A DNA stretch of 64,000 nucleotides from Stachybotrys elegans. Taxonomy: Eukaryota > Ascomycota > Sordariomycetes > Hypocreales > Stachybotryaceae. This document shows positions 36,586-46,110 of the stretch, piece by piece. The DNA lies in assembly GCA_020746835.1 (NCBI GenBank), contig JAGPNK010000007.1, forward strand, positions 1,411,501 to 1,475,500, given 5' to 3'. The notes beneath the pieces were generated by a model, which saw only the letters and a list, made by a program, of their open reading frames with translations, ran no database searches and was not told the origin of the DNA. Made by a program: the position numbers and the translations under genes. How positions within the stretch are numbered: the stretch's first letter is position 1; each line of letters opens with the position of its first letter.

Positions 36586-38991
36586 TTAGACGATAAGTTT
36601 CCGCTTGATGGGTGTAGGGCTGCCTCCAGAGTGGCCGTCGTCTTTATCGCTGAGCGCTTTAATCTTGTCTAGCAAGTGACTGCAACGCTGTTAGCTTATC
36701 TGACACGGGGTGACGAGGCCGGCGGTATTGGGCTAGCATAGCAGAGAAGGTTTCTGTCAAAGATTCTTTACGACCTGCGGATTTGCCTGTTATGCTAGGG
36801 GGCTTATCAAGCTCTGGGAGCCCCTGGGATGGGGAGTGCGGGCAATGGTGATGATCATGTATCGACGAAGGAGTCGGCGGGGCTTCGTTGATTTGAACGA
36901 GAATGAGAAAAGGTGGGAAGAAGGCGTACTTAATTGGTAACAGGCCACGGCTTTCTGATTTGGCCAGGTTGACCCTTGCAGTCTGCTCGTGGAAGCGAAA
37001 GTGTTCCTGGATACGATCCTGGCATTCCCGCTCATCCCCTCCACGGACGATGTAGCCACAATCGCCTTCGTCGCAGGTCCAAGTGCCGTCGGGTCCTCGT
37101 GGCGTCGTCGATGGTATCCTGTCGGCCCGCATATAAATCCGAACAACGTCTTCCTCCTCGCCCTGGCTGGAAGCTGACTCGTCCTCGTCTGCGGAGCTCG
37201 TATCGTGGGTGTCCTGCATTGTTTCGTCATCTGAAAAGTAGTGAGATCTCTTGGGTCCAGGCTCTGCCGCTTCGCTATCACTTTCGAGGGCGGCATGCAC
37301 CCGCTTCTTGGAGCTTTGCGTCAGCCTCAAACGTGACGTGGTAGAATGCACAACGCCTGGTACACGCTTGCCGACTCTGGGAGTCGCGGCAGCACTGCTA
37401 GGGGTAACATTGCTCCCTGTAGCGGTATGATCACCGGCTACGAGCTGCTCTGAAGCCGGCTTCCTGGTCTGTTTCGAACGAGGTACAAGGCGAAAAGGGA
37501 AATTGTCTGGAGTCATGGCCAGAAGCATCAGCGGAGTCGCTGCCTTCTCTTGGAGCCAAGCATAAATTTCATGCCTGCCGTATTTTGCTGGGTCCAGATG
37601 GTCCAGGAGAGCTTTGGCGTAGTAATGCAGCGTTTCTTCTACTGGTATCCTGTGGGAACCACTGGTGCCATTGCGGAAGTTGGGAAACTTGTACGCAAAG
37701 TAAATCTTGTTAATGGTGGCTGAGACTTTCATGCCATTCTTGCTTTCGGCAAGTGATTCATACGCCCACTCGAGGGCATCAATAATCGTCTTCAACGGAC
37801 TATCATCTGCTTCGGTGGCCATGGGAGGCTCCGTAGGTGGAGCTGCAGCGAGAGGAGCGGGGGGCACAGCTTCTTGCACAGGTACACTGATGGCTTCCGA
37901 GATGTTGGTTGGTGCAGGTTTGGATGAGCTAGATCGGGCGGATGTTCTCGAGGGAAGTTGTGGTCTAGGCACAGCGACATCAGGAGTATCGTAGCCCCTT
38001 GCGCTTGAAACTGATCTGGTTTCTCGTGATCTTGATGGCAGGCTCAGGGCGGGACTACTATTGCGAGGAGATATCTTTGGAAGTTCAGGAGGGTTCTTGA
38101 TCATGTTTTGGGCCTTTGTAAAGAGTTCCTGGTTGAGTTTAGTATGAGGCTGATAGCAGGATATAGAGTGAGTAGATATACCGAATGTTCCGCAGTAAGC
38201 CACTTGTAGAAATGTGTTGGTTTCCAGTCAAAGAAGTCCTCGTTCTCTTGGAGGAACTGGGTGAGGATGAATGGAGCATGATCGTGGCATCTCTGCACGA
38301 CTTCTTCAAATGTTGATCCATCTCCAATGCGAATAGCATACTAGCAAGGTGAGCGAGGGTTAAAATATAGCACAACGTGGGACGCACTTGAAGAAAGATG
38401 GGAGCCAGCTCCTCCTTCCAGTCGGTCTTTGACTTTTTAGATTTCTTTGGACCAATACTGTTATATATGTCGATAGTATTGTAGTATAAAGTCGTGGCCT
38501 CGCACATCTTGTCGTATATGGGACGATACTCGGGCGCTGGGTCAATCTCATACCAGCCGCCTCGACCTGATACCCAGATGAGAGGGCGCGGGTGGCTATC
38601 ATCTGATTCACCGATCGAGTATGATATACACGGTCGAATCTCGATTGGGATGGAAGATCGCACCCTCATAATTACTGCCCGGATTAGCGAAGTTATGGGG
38701 GGGAGAGGCATGCCAGAGCGGCTCACGATGTGTCCTTTGCGAAGGGTCATCGATTATGAGATGCCCCCGCACAATATAGGGTCCCATGGTGCAGACCTCG
38801 AGTGCGTTCTCCAGGCGCTGGCCATCTTTGTTCAGGACAACGGCGTCTCGCAGCTCAAAGATGGGCCAGTCGTCGGAATGAACGCCTTTGGGTACGGTCT
38901 TGACGACAGATGTCTCCTGGCGCCACTGGATCTGGTTCTCGTCAATGCTCTCCACGCTGGAGGTGGAAGCCCGTCGGGGGCGCCCAGGCAT
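36586..38991 (-). CDS. RFTS-domain and C2H2 zinc-finger protein, Raf2/DIM-7-like
   Basis: Probable heterochromatin factor. Exons on the complement are 38727-38991, 38388-38674, 38182-38340, 36930-38128 and 36586-36679, giving 667 aa. Residues about 40-165 resemble a replication-foci-targeting (RFTS) fold. That stretch includes FELRDAVVLNKDGQRLENAL, GPYIVRGHLIIDD, LIWVSGRGGWYEIDPAPEYRP and YDKMCEATTLYY. A Ser/Pro-rich linker and a helical block (about 346-440) follow. Then comes a C2H2 finger, Cys589-X4-Cys594-X18-His613-X3-His617. The final 250-nt intron joins LPI to NHLLDKIKALSDKD, giving a sensible helix; read-through frames do not. RFTS plus zinc finger at this size matches S. pombe Raf2 (636 aa) and suggests the CLRC/DCDC H3K9-methylation pathway. 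A different RFTS protein remains possible. Confidence 0.65.
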
Positions 38992-39806
38992 CTTGGACAA
39001 ATTGCGTGGCCACCATGCAGAGATGCTGTGACTGTCCAGGAACCGAGGTAGAAGCCTGGGATTACGGGCGTTTGGTGGATGCTAATGATATAGCTGGGGA
39101 AGTAGTATAGGATCGAGGATTGGGATGTAACGGCAATGCGCAAGAGTAGCTCGAACTTGGGTAGGCGTTTGGATCGTGGAGGGGCCGCAAATGACGATGG
39201 TGCAAATGGTAGAAGGGCGAGTTAGTTAGTGGTGAGTACAAGTAGGTGCTGCAGTTGCTGCGTGACGCGGTTCTGTAAGTTTTCCTTTATCGGTATTGTC
39301 GCGACGGGGAGGCGTGTTGAGGGGCAGTTGCTGTAGGTACCGCTACTTATCTCCAAGACCCTACTGGCAAAAATGCAAAGGGTCTAGACAGAAACTTTTG
39401 AGCACAAGGCAGGGGGGGAAAGTATCGATACTTCTAATGGCAAAGTGGGAAGCTGTGGCACCTAGGATGCGGGCTGAGAGCCACTATTGTCTCTCGGGGC
39501 CAATGGATAACTCAGAAGATAAGAACCTAGCGCTCGCCCTGTATGGAGCTAACCGGGCGCAACCCAACTTTTTCCCATTTCTTTTTGCCAGTTATTCTGG
39601 GAACAGAAGAACCAAGACGAAGGGTTTAAAAAAAATTAAAAGGGAAAAACATAAAAAAATCTCAAAGCGGCAGCCTTGCCCTTTCTAAGCGCTGGTGGTG
39701 CCGTACTCGTCACTCAACGACAAAGGACTCGGACGTCTGAAGGTGTCCGTCAACTACAGCCAACAGCCTCAGCGCATCACCGGCGCTGATGCGACGGTTT
39801 GTCAAG
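38992..39806. promoter_or_regulatory. Divergent intergenic region, RFTS-protein gene / pus4
   Basis: 0.8 kb between divergent starts, with an A-rich tract around 39625-39665 shortly before pus4. No gene was seen. Confidence 0.5.
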
Positions 39807-41297
39807 ATGGCTTCAGAAGTAGCCCTCGAGGGCGTCTTCGGTATGCGTGTTCTCCCCCAGATCCTCGTTAGTGCATTCGATGCGCAGTATGCTAATCTTG
39901 ACCTCATAGCCGTCAATAAACCAATTGGCTGGAGCTCGGCGGCGATTGTGCGAGAAGTCCAGGCCACTCTGAGCCCTTCCAAACTCTTTGAGACCACAAT
40001 GCGCCTTCAGAAGGACAGGATATTTCAGGGCTCCGCGCCCTCGAAGAGGAAGTTGCAGAACAGGGCGAACAACATCAAGATCGGCCACGGAGGCACTCTG
40101 GATCCCCTGGCCACAGGCGTGCTCATCCTCGGAATCGGCAGTGCAACAAAGGAACTCAACCAATTCCTCGAGTGTACCAAGACATACGAAACGACGGTCC
40201 TGTTTGGCGCAAGCACTGATACCTACGACCGAGTGGGTCGCTTGATCAACAAACGACCCTACGACCATATCACGAGGGAGATGGTGGAGAAGGAGCTGGA
40301 GAGCTTCAAGGGCAAGCAGATCCAGATTCCTCCTCTGTACTCGGCTCTCAAGATGAACGGCAAGCCGCTCTACGAGTACGCCCGCGAAGGCAAGCCTATA
40401 CCTAGGGAGATTGAAGGCAGGACCGTGGAAGTGCAGGAGATAAAGCTCGTTGAATGGTACGAGCCAGGCACGCACAAGCACAGGTGGCCGACAGAGGAGG
40501 CCGAGGCGGCCGAGCGCAACCTGGCCGAGCAGGTCTGGAGGGTAAAAAAGCAGCAGGAGACCAACAAGAAGCTCACGCCCGAGGAGAAGGAACAGGATGA
40601 CGAGGCGATAGCAGCGCACGAGTCCTTCAAGCGCAAGTTCGAGGAGCGACAGGACGCGCTCATCCAGGATGGCCCGACGAAGCGCTCGCGCCAGCCGAGA
40701 GACTCCCACATGATGTCCGGCGCTCTCGGTCAACTGCCGCAGACGAACAAGCCGTCGCCGCGCGGCCAGAACCTGGTCTCTGAGCAAGACGAGGACCAGC
40801 CTGTTCCATGGAGCGACAAGGGACCACCGGCCGTCAAGATCAGCCTGACTGTGACGTCGGGGTTCTATGTGCGAAGCTTCTGCCACGATCTCGGCACCAA
40901 GCTAGGTTCCGCGGGCCTCATGTCTGAGCTGTGCCGAAGTCGTCAGAGCGACTTTACCGTCGGAGGCGTAAACTGCCTGGAGCTGGATGACCTGAAGGCC
41001 GGCGAGGATAATTGGGGACCCAAGCTTACGAATATTCTTGCACAGTGGAACGGCGAGCCGGGACCTGGAGCGACGAAGGCGCAAACCAGGCAGAAGGGGT
41101 CTGACCATCATACTAGCGACCGCCGCCACGGCAAGGGATCCGACAAGAGGAGACACTCGCCGTCCAGGAACAGTTCGTCCCCGCCCCGAAAGTTGCCCGC
41201 AGCAGCACCTGAGAATGCGCCTAAGCCGGTGATGCCCTCGAGCGAGGCACGCGCGCGTTCAGACGATGAGAAGTCTTGGAATGGCATTGATGATTGA
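39807..41297 (+). CDS. PUS4: tRNA pseudouridine-55 synthase Pus4 (TruB family)
   Basis: Converts U55 of tRNAs to pseudouridine. Exons are 39807-39840 and 39910-41297, giving 473 aa. The donor is GTATGC and the acceptor CATAG; splicing joins LEGVFA to VNKPIGWSS, the standard TruB N-terminus. The catalytic Asp76 lies in GHGGTLDPLATGVL. TKTYETTVLFGASTDTYDRVG, QIPPLYSALKMNGKPLYEYAREG and GFYVRSFCHDLG are further family blocks. A charged insertion (about residues 205-310) and a basic Ser/Arg/Pro-rich tail (about 395-473) exceed the bacterial enzyme. I chose the ATG at 39807 for its strong context (A at -3, G at +4). An in-frame ATG at 39789 would add MRRFVK. Confidence 0.93.
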   Translation: MASEVALEGVFGMRVLPQILVSAFDAQYANLDLIAVNKPIGWSSAAIVREVQATLSPSKLFETTMRLQKDRIFQGSAPSKRKLQNRANNIKIGHGGTLDPLATGVLILGIGSATKELNQFLECTKTYETTVLFGASTDTYDRVGRLINKRPYDHITREMVEKELESFKGKQIQIPPLYSALKMNGKPLYEYAREGKPIPREIEGRTVEVQEIKLVEWYEPGTHKHRWPTEEAEAAERNLAEQVWRVKKQQETNKKLTPEEKEQDDEAIAAHESFKRKFEERQDALIQDGPTKRSRQPRDSHMMSGALGQLPQTNKPSPRGQNLVSEQDEDQPVPWSDKGPPAVKISLTVTSGFYVRSFCHDLGTKLGSAGLMSELCRSRQSDFTVGGVNCLELDDLKAGEDNWGPKLTNILAQWNGEPGPGATKAQTRQKGSDHHTSDRRHGKGSDKRRHSPSRNSSSPPRKLPAAAPENAPKPVMPSSEARARSDDEKSWNGIDD

Positions 41298-41797
41298 ACA
41301 CAAATTGGCCGAACGAACTTGAGGAGTGACGGGGGGGAGTCAAGGAGTAACGGCTGCAATTATACATGTTCCTTCTGGCCATCTGTCCATCGGTGGAGTA
41401 ACTGCTCCGTCGCGCTTTATACCACCACGGCCTTTACACGTGGAACGTAGCACAGGTAGATTAGATTCATTGTGCTGTCATTGCAAGATATACCAGAACC
41501 CATCCACACCTTCGGTAGTCGATGATAACGCTTATGCAACTCCAAATATGGTTCTTCTTCCTCTTCTCCTTGTATGATGAGAGATTCATCCACATATGGA
41601 ATCATTGCCGTAGCTCCGTTTGATCGTCTATCAGGTTTTCATCAAACCCCAATACCAAAAAGAGAAAAAGAAAAAAAGAAAAGAAGAAAAAAAAAGAGCA
41701 TCCTTGCCTGTCCTTTTATATACCAACGCCGGACGCTGCATCTTCATAACTCGTCATGATTCAAAACCCATTGCCCCCCCGGTGAACGAAAGACAAA
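41298..41797. other. Convergent 3' region
   Basis: 500 bases between the pus4 and Sec2-type stop codons, with an A/G-rich tract at about 41655-41700. No gene was recognised. Confidence 0.5.
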
Positions 41798-42625
41798 TCA
41801 GTGAGGCCGTGTCTCGTCCGTCTCTGAGACTGGGCTGTAATCACCTTGGAGTTCGACGTTTTCCTCCAAGAGACCTCTGACCCTTTCGATACGTGCCATG
41901 GCCATCTCCAGCCTTTCCAGTCGGCGGCGCTTCTCGTTGTCCCTCTTCTCCAGCTCGCCAACCCTCTCTTCCAGGCGGGCGCGGGCACGACGCTCGTCGG
42001 CAACCATCTGGTTGGCCTGCTCGAACAGGGCGGCGCTCAGCTCCTCAACCTCCTTGCTCGTTGCGAGCACACGGCCCTCGGCCTCTTTGCGAAGCGACTG
42101 CTCGCGGGTCAGGGCTTCGATGAGGTCCTCGGTAGTGGCGACGCTGCCCGCAGGCGAGAGTGGCGGGGCGGGTACGGAGTTGGGGCTGCGGGAGATGGTC
42201 GGGCGGGCTTCAGGGACGGCGTTGAGGGCGGGGGCGGATTTCCGTGGGGACAGGAGGGCAGAAAGACGATTCGTGCCGGCTTGGAGAAAAGAGGTGCGCG
42301 TCGGGCTGGGCTGCGGCGGGGGGGATATCGGCTCGGGGAGGACGAGGGGGGCGGCGGGCGTCTTGGAGATGGCGAGCTGGGCACGCATGCGGCTGAGTTC
42401 GTCCTCGTAGTCGGCCCAGCGGTCGACGGCAGCCGTGGCCTTTTGGTTGAGAAGCCGGACCTGGGTCTCGAGGTCGGCGATGCGGTTCTGGGCGGCGAGC
42501 AGGTCGGCGTGGGCCTGGTCGGGCGACGGGATGTCGTGGCCGCAGCTGGGGCAATTGAGCGAGGGGCTGATGTCGGTGGTAGAGAGCGACGGCACAGCCA
42601 TGGTGACGACCATGGTCGATGACAT
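41798..42625 (-). CDS. Sec2-domain Rab guanine nucleotide exchange factor
   Basis: Sec2p/Rabin8-type coiled-coil exchange factor, expected to activate a Sec4-like Rab GTPase on secretory vesicles. It is a single exon of 275 aa. An N-terminal CPSCGHDIPS pair of cysteines (residues 25-28) precedes a first coiled coil (about 35-85). A Pro/Ser-rich linker follows (about 90-165), then a long heptad-rich coil (about 165-260). That coil contains EDLIEALTREQSLRKEAEGR and EELSAALFEQANQMVADERRAR. The LFEQANQMVA.E core is the Sec2 catalytic signature. Yeast Sec2 is 759 aa, so only the catalytic part and no long C-terminal targeting region is present here. Several Met codons near the start (residues 1, 5, 9) are alternatives. 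The gene is high in GC, and its opposite strand stays open by composition only. Confidence 0.82.
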   Translation of the reverse strand: MSSTMVVTMAVPSLSTTDISPSLNCPSCGHDIPSPDQAHADLLAAQNRIADLETQVRLLNQKATAAVDRWADYEDELSRMRAQLAISKTPAAPLVLPEPISPPPQPSPTRTSFLQAGTNRLSALLSPRKSAPALNAVPEARPTISRSPNSVPAPPLSPAGSVATTEDLIEALTREQSLRKEAEGRVLATSKEVEELSAALFEQANQMVADERRARARLEERVGELEKRDNEKRRRLERLEMAMARIERVRGLLEENVELQGDYSPVSETDETRPH

Positions 42626-43794
42626 GGCTGGCCCGACAAGTGGCGTGGGTTGGGATTCTGCGCGGCGTGCAAAGATGACTACTACCTGGTGCGGGATGGG
42701 AGAGCAAAGTGGTGAATCGCGACCTGGCGAGGTGCCCTACTAATGTATGAAATGTCGGAGGCTGGTGGTTTGTGACATTTGTGGGCGAGGTGGTTGAAGG
42801 AACAGGCGGGCTGGTTGGGCTTGGGTACCTACATCCTACGTAGTACATTAGTAGCCGCGACGGGCCGAAACTATAGCCAGGGATGCTGCCGACTCAAAAT
42901 AGTACAATAACCTGGGGCTGGCTAGCATGCATTATCGAATGGATCGGGTTCATCAACACGAAAGGGGGGGTTATATTATGGAGATTGGGCTTGTTCGCAG
43001 ACAACCGTGTCTTGTGTTGGATGCCCTGGCATCGTCGGTTAACAAGGGCCAAGGACCTGCGTCTCTGGTCAAAGAAAGGGCAGTGGGCTTTCAAGGGTTC
43101 GACGTGACCCGCCTGCATGGAACTCGTAACCGGGCTGGCTGGTGCTGCGCCTTGTCAGATCCATCGTCCTGGCCTCACATGTGACGATCTTGAGATTAGC
43201 TTCTGTGCCAGACACGAGAGTCTCACGGTGAGAAAAGTTGTCATTCAATTGCACATGGCACGGTGCACCCTCGTTTTCGTCACCAAGGGCGTCGGCACAA
43301 TTCATTCGTCATATGACATGCCCAGGTTTGTATTATTCCAAATGCATACAACAGATGCGACGCAACTGCAGGAAGGGTATCGTGGGGTGTTTGAGGAGTG
43401 TGCGAGGTCAGCCCGCAGGGTCGCTCCCGTTGCTGATCCCTGTCGCAGATTGCCATCCGGCTGCCATTTACACGTCGAATCCAGGGTTCTGCAGCACACG
43501 CGCGCCGCCCCCTTGAGAAGCAAGATGGGTGAACCAAGTGGTCCGACCCTTTTTTTCTTTTCCTTTTTTTGTAACCCCCTCCTCGAATCCGAGTTGCGGG
43601 TTCCTGACGCGATCGATGGCTGGTGGTGGGGGCTAGTGTTGCTGCGCCCTGCATTTGCCGTGAGGCTCAACGATATACTACTGACTGCATGGCTGCACGA
43701 GATGACGTCGTGAGCCTGGCATTCTCCTCGACAGGTATAACCTGTGGCGTCTGAGCGGCACAGAGATGTCCTTTCGTTGAAGAGCAGGACATGA
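42626..43794. other. Intergenic region upstream of the Sec2-type gene
   Basis: 1.17 kb between two minus-strand genes: the promoter of the Sec2-type gene and the csl4 3' UTR. A 198-codon + ORF at 43117-43713 lacks any family feature. GTAC-rich motifs occur at about 42824-42850. Confidence 0.5.
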
Positions 43795-44484
43795 TCAAGC
43801 AGGCTTTGCAACCTTTCGCAGCTCGGTGATGCCCGTCTCCGGGTCCTGGTATTCCTTCCAGCTGATGGGCACCATGTCGTTACCTGCTTCGCTCGTTGCC
43901 ATGATGACGCCGAGGTCGTTGGAAGCCGTGGAGAGGTAGTAGTTGGCTTGGTCTCCAAGTGAGATCTGGGGAGGTGCGGTTAGCAACAAAGCAACCAAGC
44001 GTGCCCAGCGAATCTGCATCCGACTTACCACCTGAGCCCTGACAATGTCGCCGGGCTTGAACGACTCGTGTATCTTGACCTTGTCCTTCTCGGTGGCCCT
44101 GACGTCCTGGACGCGAATCACACCCTGCCACTCGGTCTGGAGCACCGTTTCGCCGACCTGCTGAATGACGACAATGGCCTGCTTGGGCATGAGGCGCACC
44201 ACCCTAGCCAGAACGATGTTGTTGACGTCGGGGAGGATCTCGCGCTTGCGGCCGTGTCGCGTTACGGAAACGGTGGCCAGCTCCTCGGGCAAGGCAGATG
44301 TGATCTTGTTGAGGCGCTTCGCCGGGCCGGGCGCCTTGACGGGCGGCGTGACGGTGACGTAGCCCATGAGTGACGAGACGACATTGCCTTCGTAGATGTG
44401 CGTGCCTGGGCCAGGAGTGTAGCGAGTAACGGGGCCCAGGACCTTTCCTGGGATTGCTGTCGTAGGAGCATCGTCGACAGCCAT
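43795..44484 (-). CDS. CSL4: Exosome complex cap subunit Csl4
   Basis: S1-type RNA-binding cap protein of the RNA exosome, acting in 3'-5' RNA processing and decay. Exons on the complement are 44029-44484 and 43795-43965, giving 208 aa. The 63-nt intron has donor GTAAGT and acceptor CCCAG, phase 0. The N-terminal domain reads [32 protein letters not shown], the typical Csl4 opening. The S1 domain follows, with [25 protein letters not shown] and [33 protein letters not shown]. The C-terminal segment [25 protein letters not shown] matches the family zinc-ribbon-like end without all cysteines. Length is normal for fungi. Confidence 0.93.
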   Translation of the reverse strand: MAVDDAPTTAIPGKVLGPVTRYTPGPGTHIYEGNVVSSLMGYVTVTPPVKAPGPAKRLNKITSALPEELATVSVTRHGRKREILPDVNNIVLARVVRLMPKQAIVVIQQVGETVLQTEWQGVIRVQDVRATEKDKVKIHESFKPGDIVRAQVVSRMQIRWARLVALLLTAPPQISLGDQANYYLSTASNDLGVIMATSEAGNDMVPISWKEYQDPETGITELRKVAKPA

Positions 44485-46110
44485 GGTGATGGGATGAATC
44501 TGCCCCTCCAGAAGCCCAATGTGTTCGGTTCAGATATTGTAGAGGTGATCCCGCTACCGTGGATAGATTGCTGCAGAAGTGCCTGGCGACACAACGGATC
44601 GTCTTGTCCAACGTGGTAAATGTCGGTATTCCGATTCAGAATATCCCAATTGGCGTTAACCCTCATCGGATGTGCTGGTTGACAGCTCTGACGAATGAAT
44701 TTTCCCCAGGCCACGCGATATTACATAATCACGGCAGCATTGGGAGGTGGAACGGGATTCGACAGGTCCCAGGGATTCGGATTTCGGACACTTGGATGGA
44801 CACTTGCTTGACTTGGCACGGCCAGTGGTAATGATTCACCATGTGCATTCGTGGATGACCAATTCAGGCCTGCCGCCTGCTTACCTGCATGCGCTAACTG
44901 AGGGTGAAGGTGACGAGTCCGTGATGGTCACCTGTTTCGTCGTTTTCTTATTCTCCGGACTGTCGGTGAGCCATGCAGCGATGCCCATCTTCTATTGAGA
45001 AGCTGTGTTCAGGCCTCCATCGCCCAATTGCTGCTTGTGGAAGAAAGATCGACGTTGGAAAGCCAGACGTGGTAGTCGTAGTCCGTCGCTGGCTTCATTT
45101 CGCCATGATAATAACATAATAACACTCTACGGCACCCTCCGTCCATCCCCAAGGTCTCGACAATGGGATACGGGACCCGAACCGGCAAATCGGCAAATAT
45201 GCACCCCATCCTTGCTCTTTTCGCCTTTGATTACGGAGTGCGGGAGAGCATGTTACCACGCGGTCCAGCACTAATGTCCTGCGTAGTGCTTGGTCTAGCG
45301 GCAGCTACTGTTTGACGATCCAATTGCCTGTCGTCGCCATGTGTGATGTGCAGGACGGCTGCGCGTCCACTTGAGGCCTGGAGGTGTGTACAGTAATTGC
45401 GGACTTAAGAGTGGCCCATCCGGGTTAGTCGGCCGTTGAACAGTCACAATGATAATGGTAGTTCTAAGTGGTTGACGGCGACCACAACTAGGCAACTATT
45501 AACATCTAGATGACATCTTCTCCGTCCCGGAACTCCGCCTACTAGATGGGCAGCCGTAGAATATATTTTTCGTCAAGTCCTCTACTCCTTCTTCTTATCC
45601 TCCTCCTGCCATCCTTGTCCTTGTCCTTGTCCACGTTGCTGAGGAAGGAGACACGGACATTGATCCCCTGCACAACCCCTGTCCATGCGCACCACTCACA
45701 CTCGCACTGATCAACCATCGGTCTTCGGGCATTGCTCGACGGGAAGTTACTTTGATTGCCCTCCATCATTCATTCGTACATATAGGACTGGAAAAGGTCC
45801 ACTGTTCACGACAGCATCCTCTCTTATCCACCCGCTGTACCAAGACAGCTTCCCCAAGCTTGTCATTGCCTCTATCATCATCACCAACTATCAGGCCAAG
45901 TACGGAATTATACACGGAAAACGCGAATTCCGTTCATGACAAACAGCTCAGTTCGACTCGTTCCCTTTGGACCGGATCGTCGGGTCCGTTTCAACTAGGC
46001 TGAACGGGACATAGTCGTCATCTCGGACAATATCAAACTCTCAGCAACACCAAAGCTCAGCCTTTCCGATCGCGAGGTCATTGGTCCTTTGTGACCTCGC
46101 TTCCCGTGAC
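44485..46110. promoter_or_regulatory. Divergent intergenic region, csl4 / ABC transporter
   Basis: 1.6 kb between divergent starts. No gene was recognised. Long spacing upstream of the transporter is compatible with regulated expression, but no specific drug-response element was identified. Confidence 0.5.

Noticed and set aside
36683..36929. Read-through C-terminus of the RFTS protein (frame open past the donor at 36929)
   Set aside because: Passes through a consensus GTACGC donor and gives a low-quality tail, while splicing to 36679 yields a coherent helix and basic end.
39813..40886. 357-codon minus ORF opposite pus4
   Set aside because: Antisense to conserved TruB motifs; Leu/Arg-rich peptide produced by codon bias.
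41846..42622. 258-codon + ORF opposite the Sec2-type gene
   Set aside because: Gly/Arg/Val-rich shadow frame of a GC-rich coiled-coil gene.
43090..43115. GGGTTCGACGTGACCC resembling a tRNA B box
   Set aside because: No matching acceptor stem, A box or anticodon arm on either side.
43117..43713. 198-codon + ORF between the Sec2-type gene and csl4
   Set aside because: No start context, no domain, composition like surrounding spacer.
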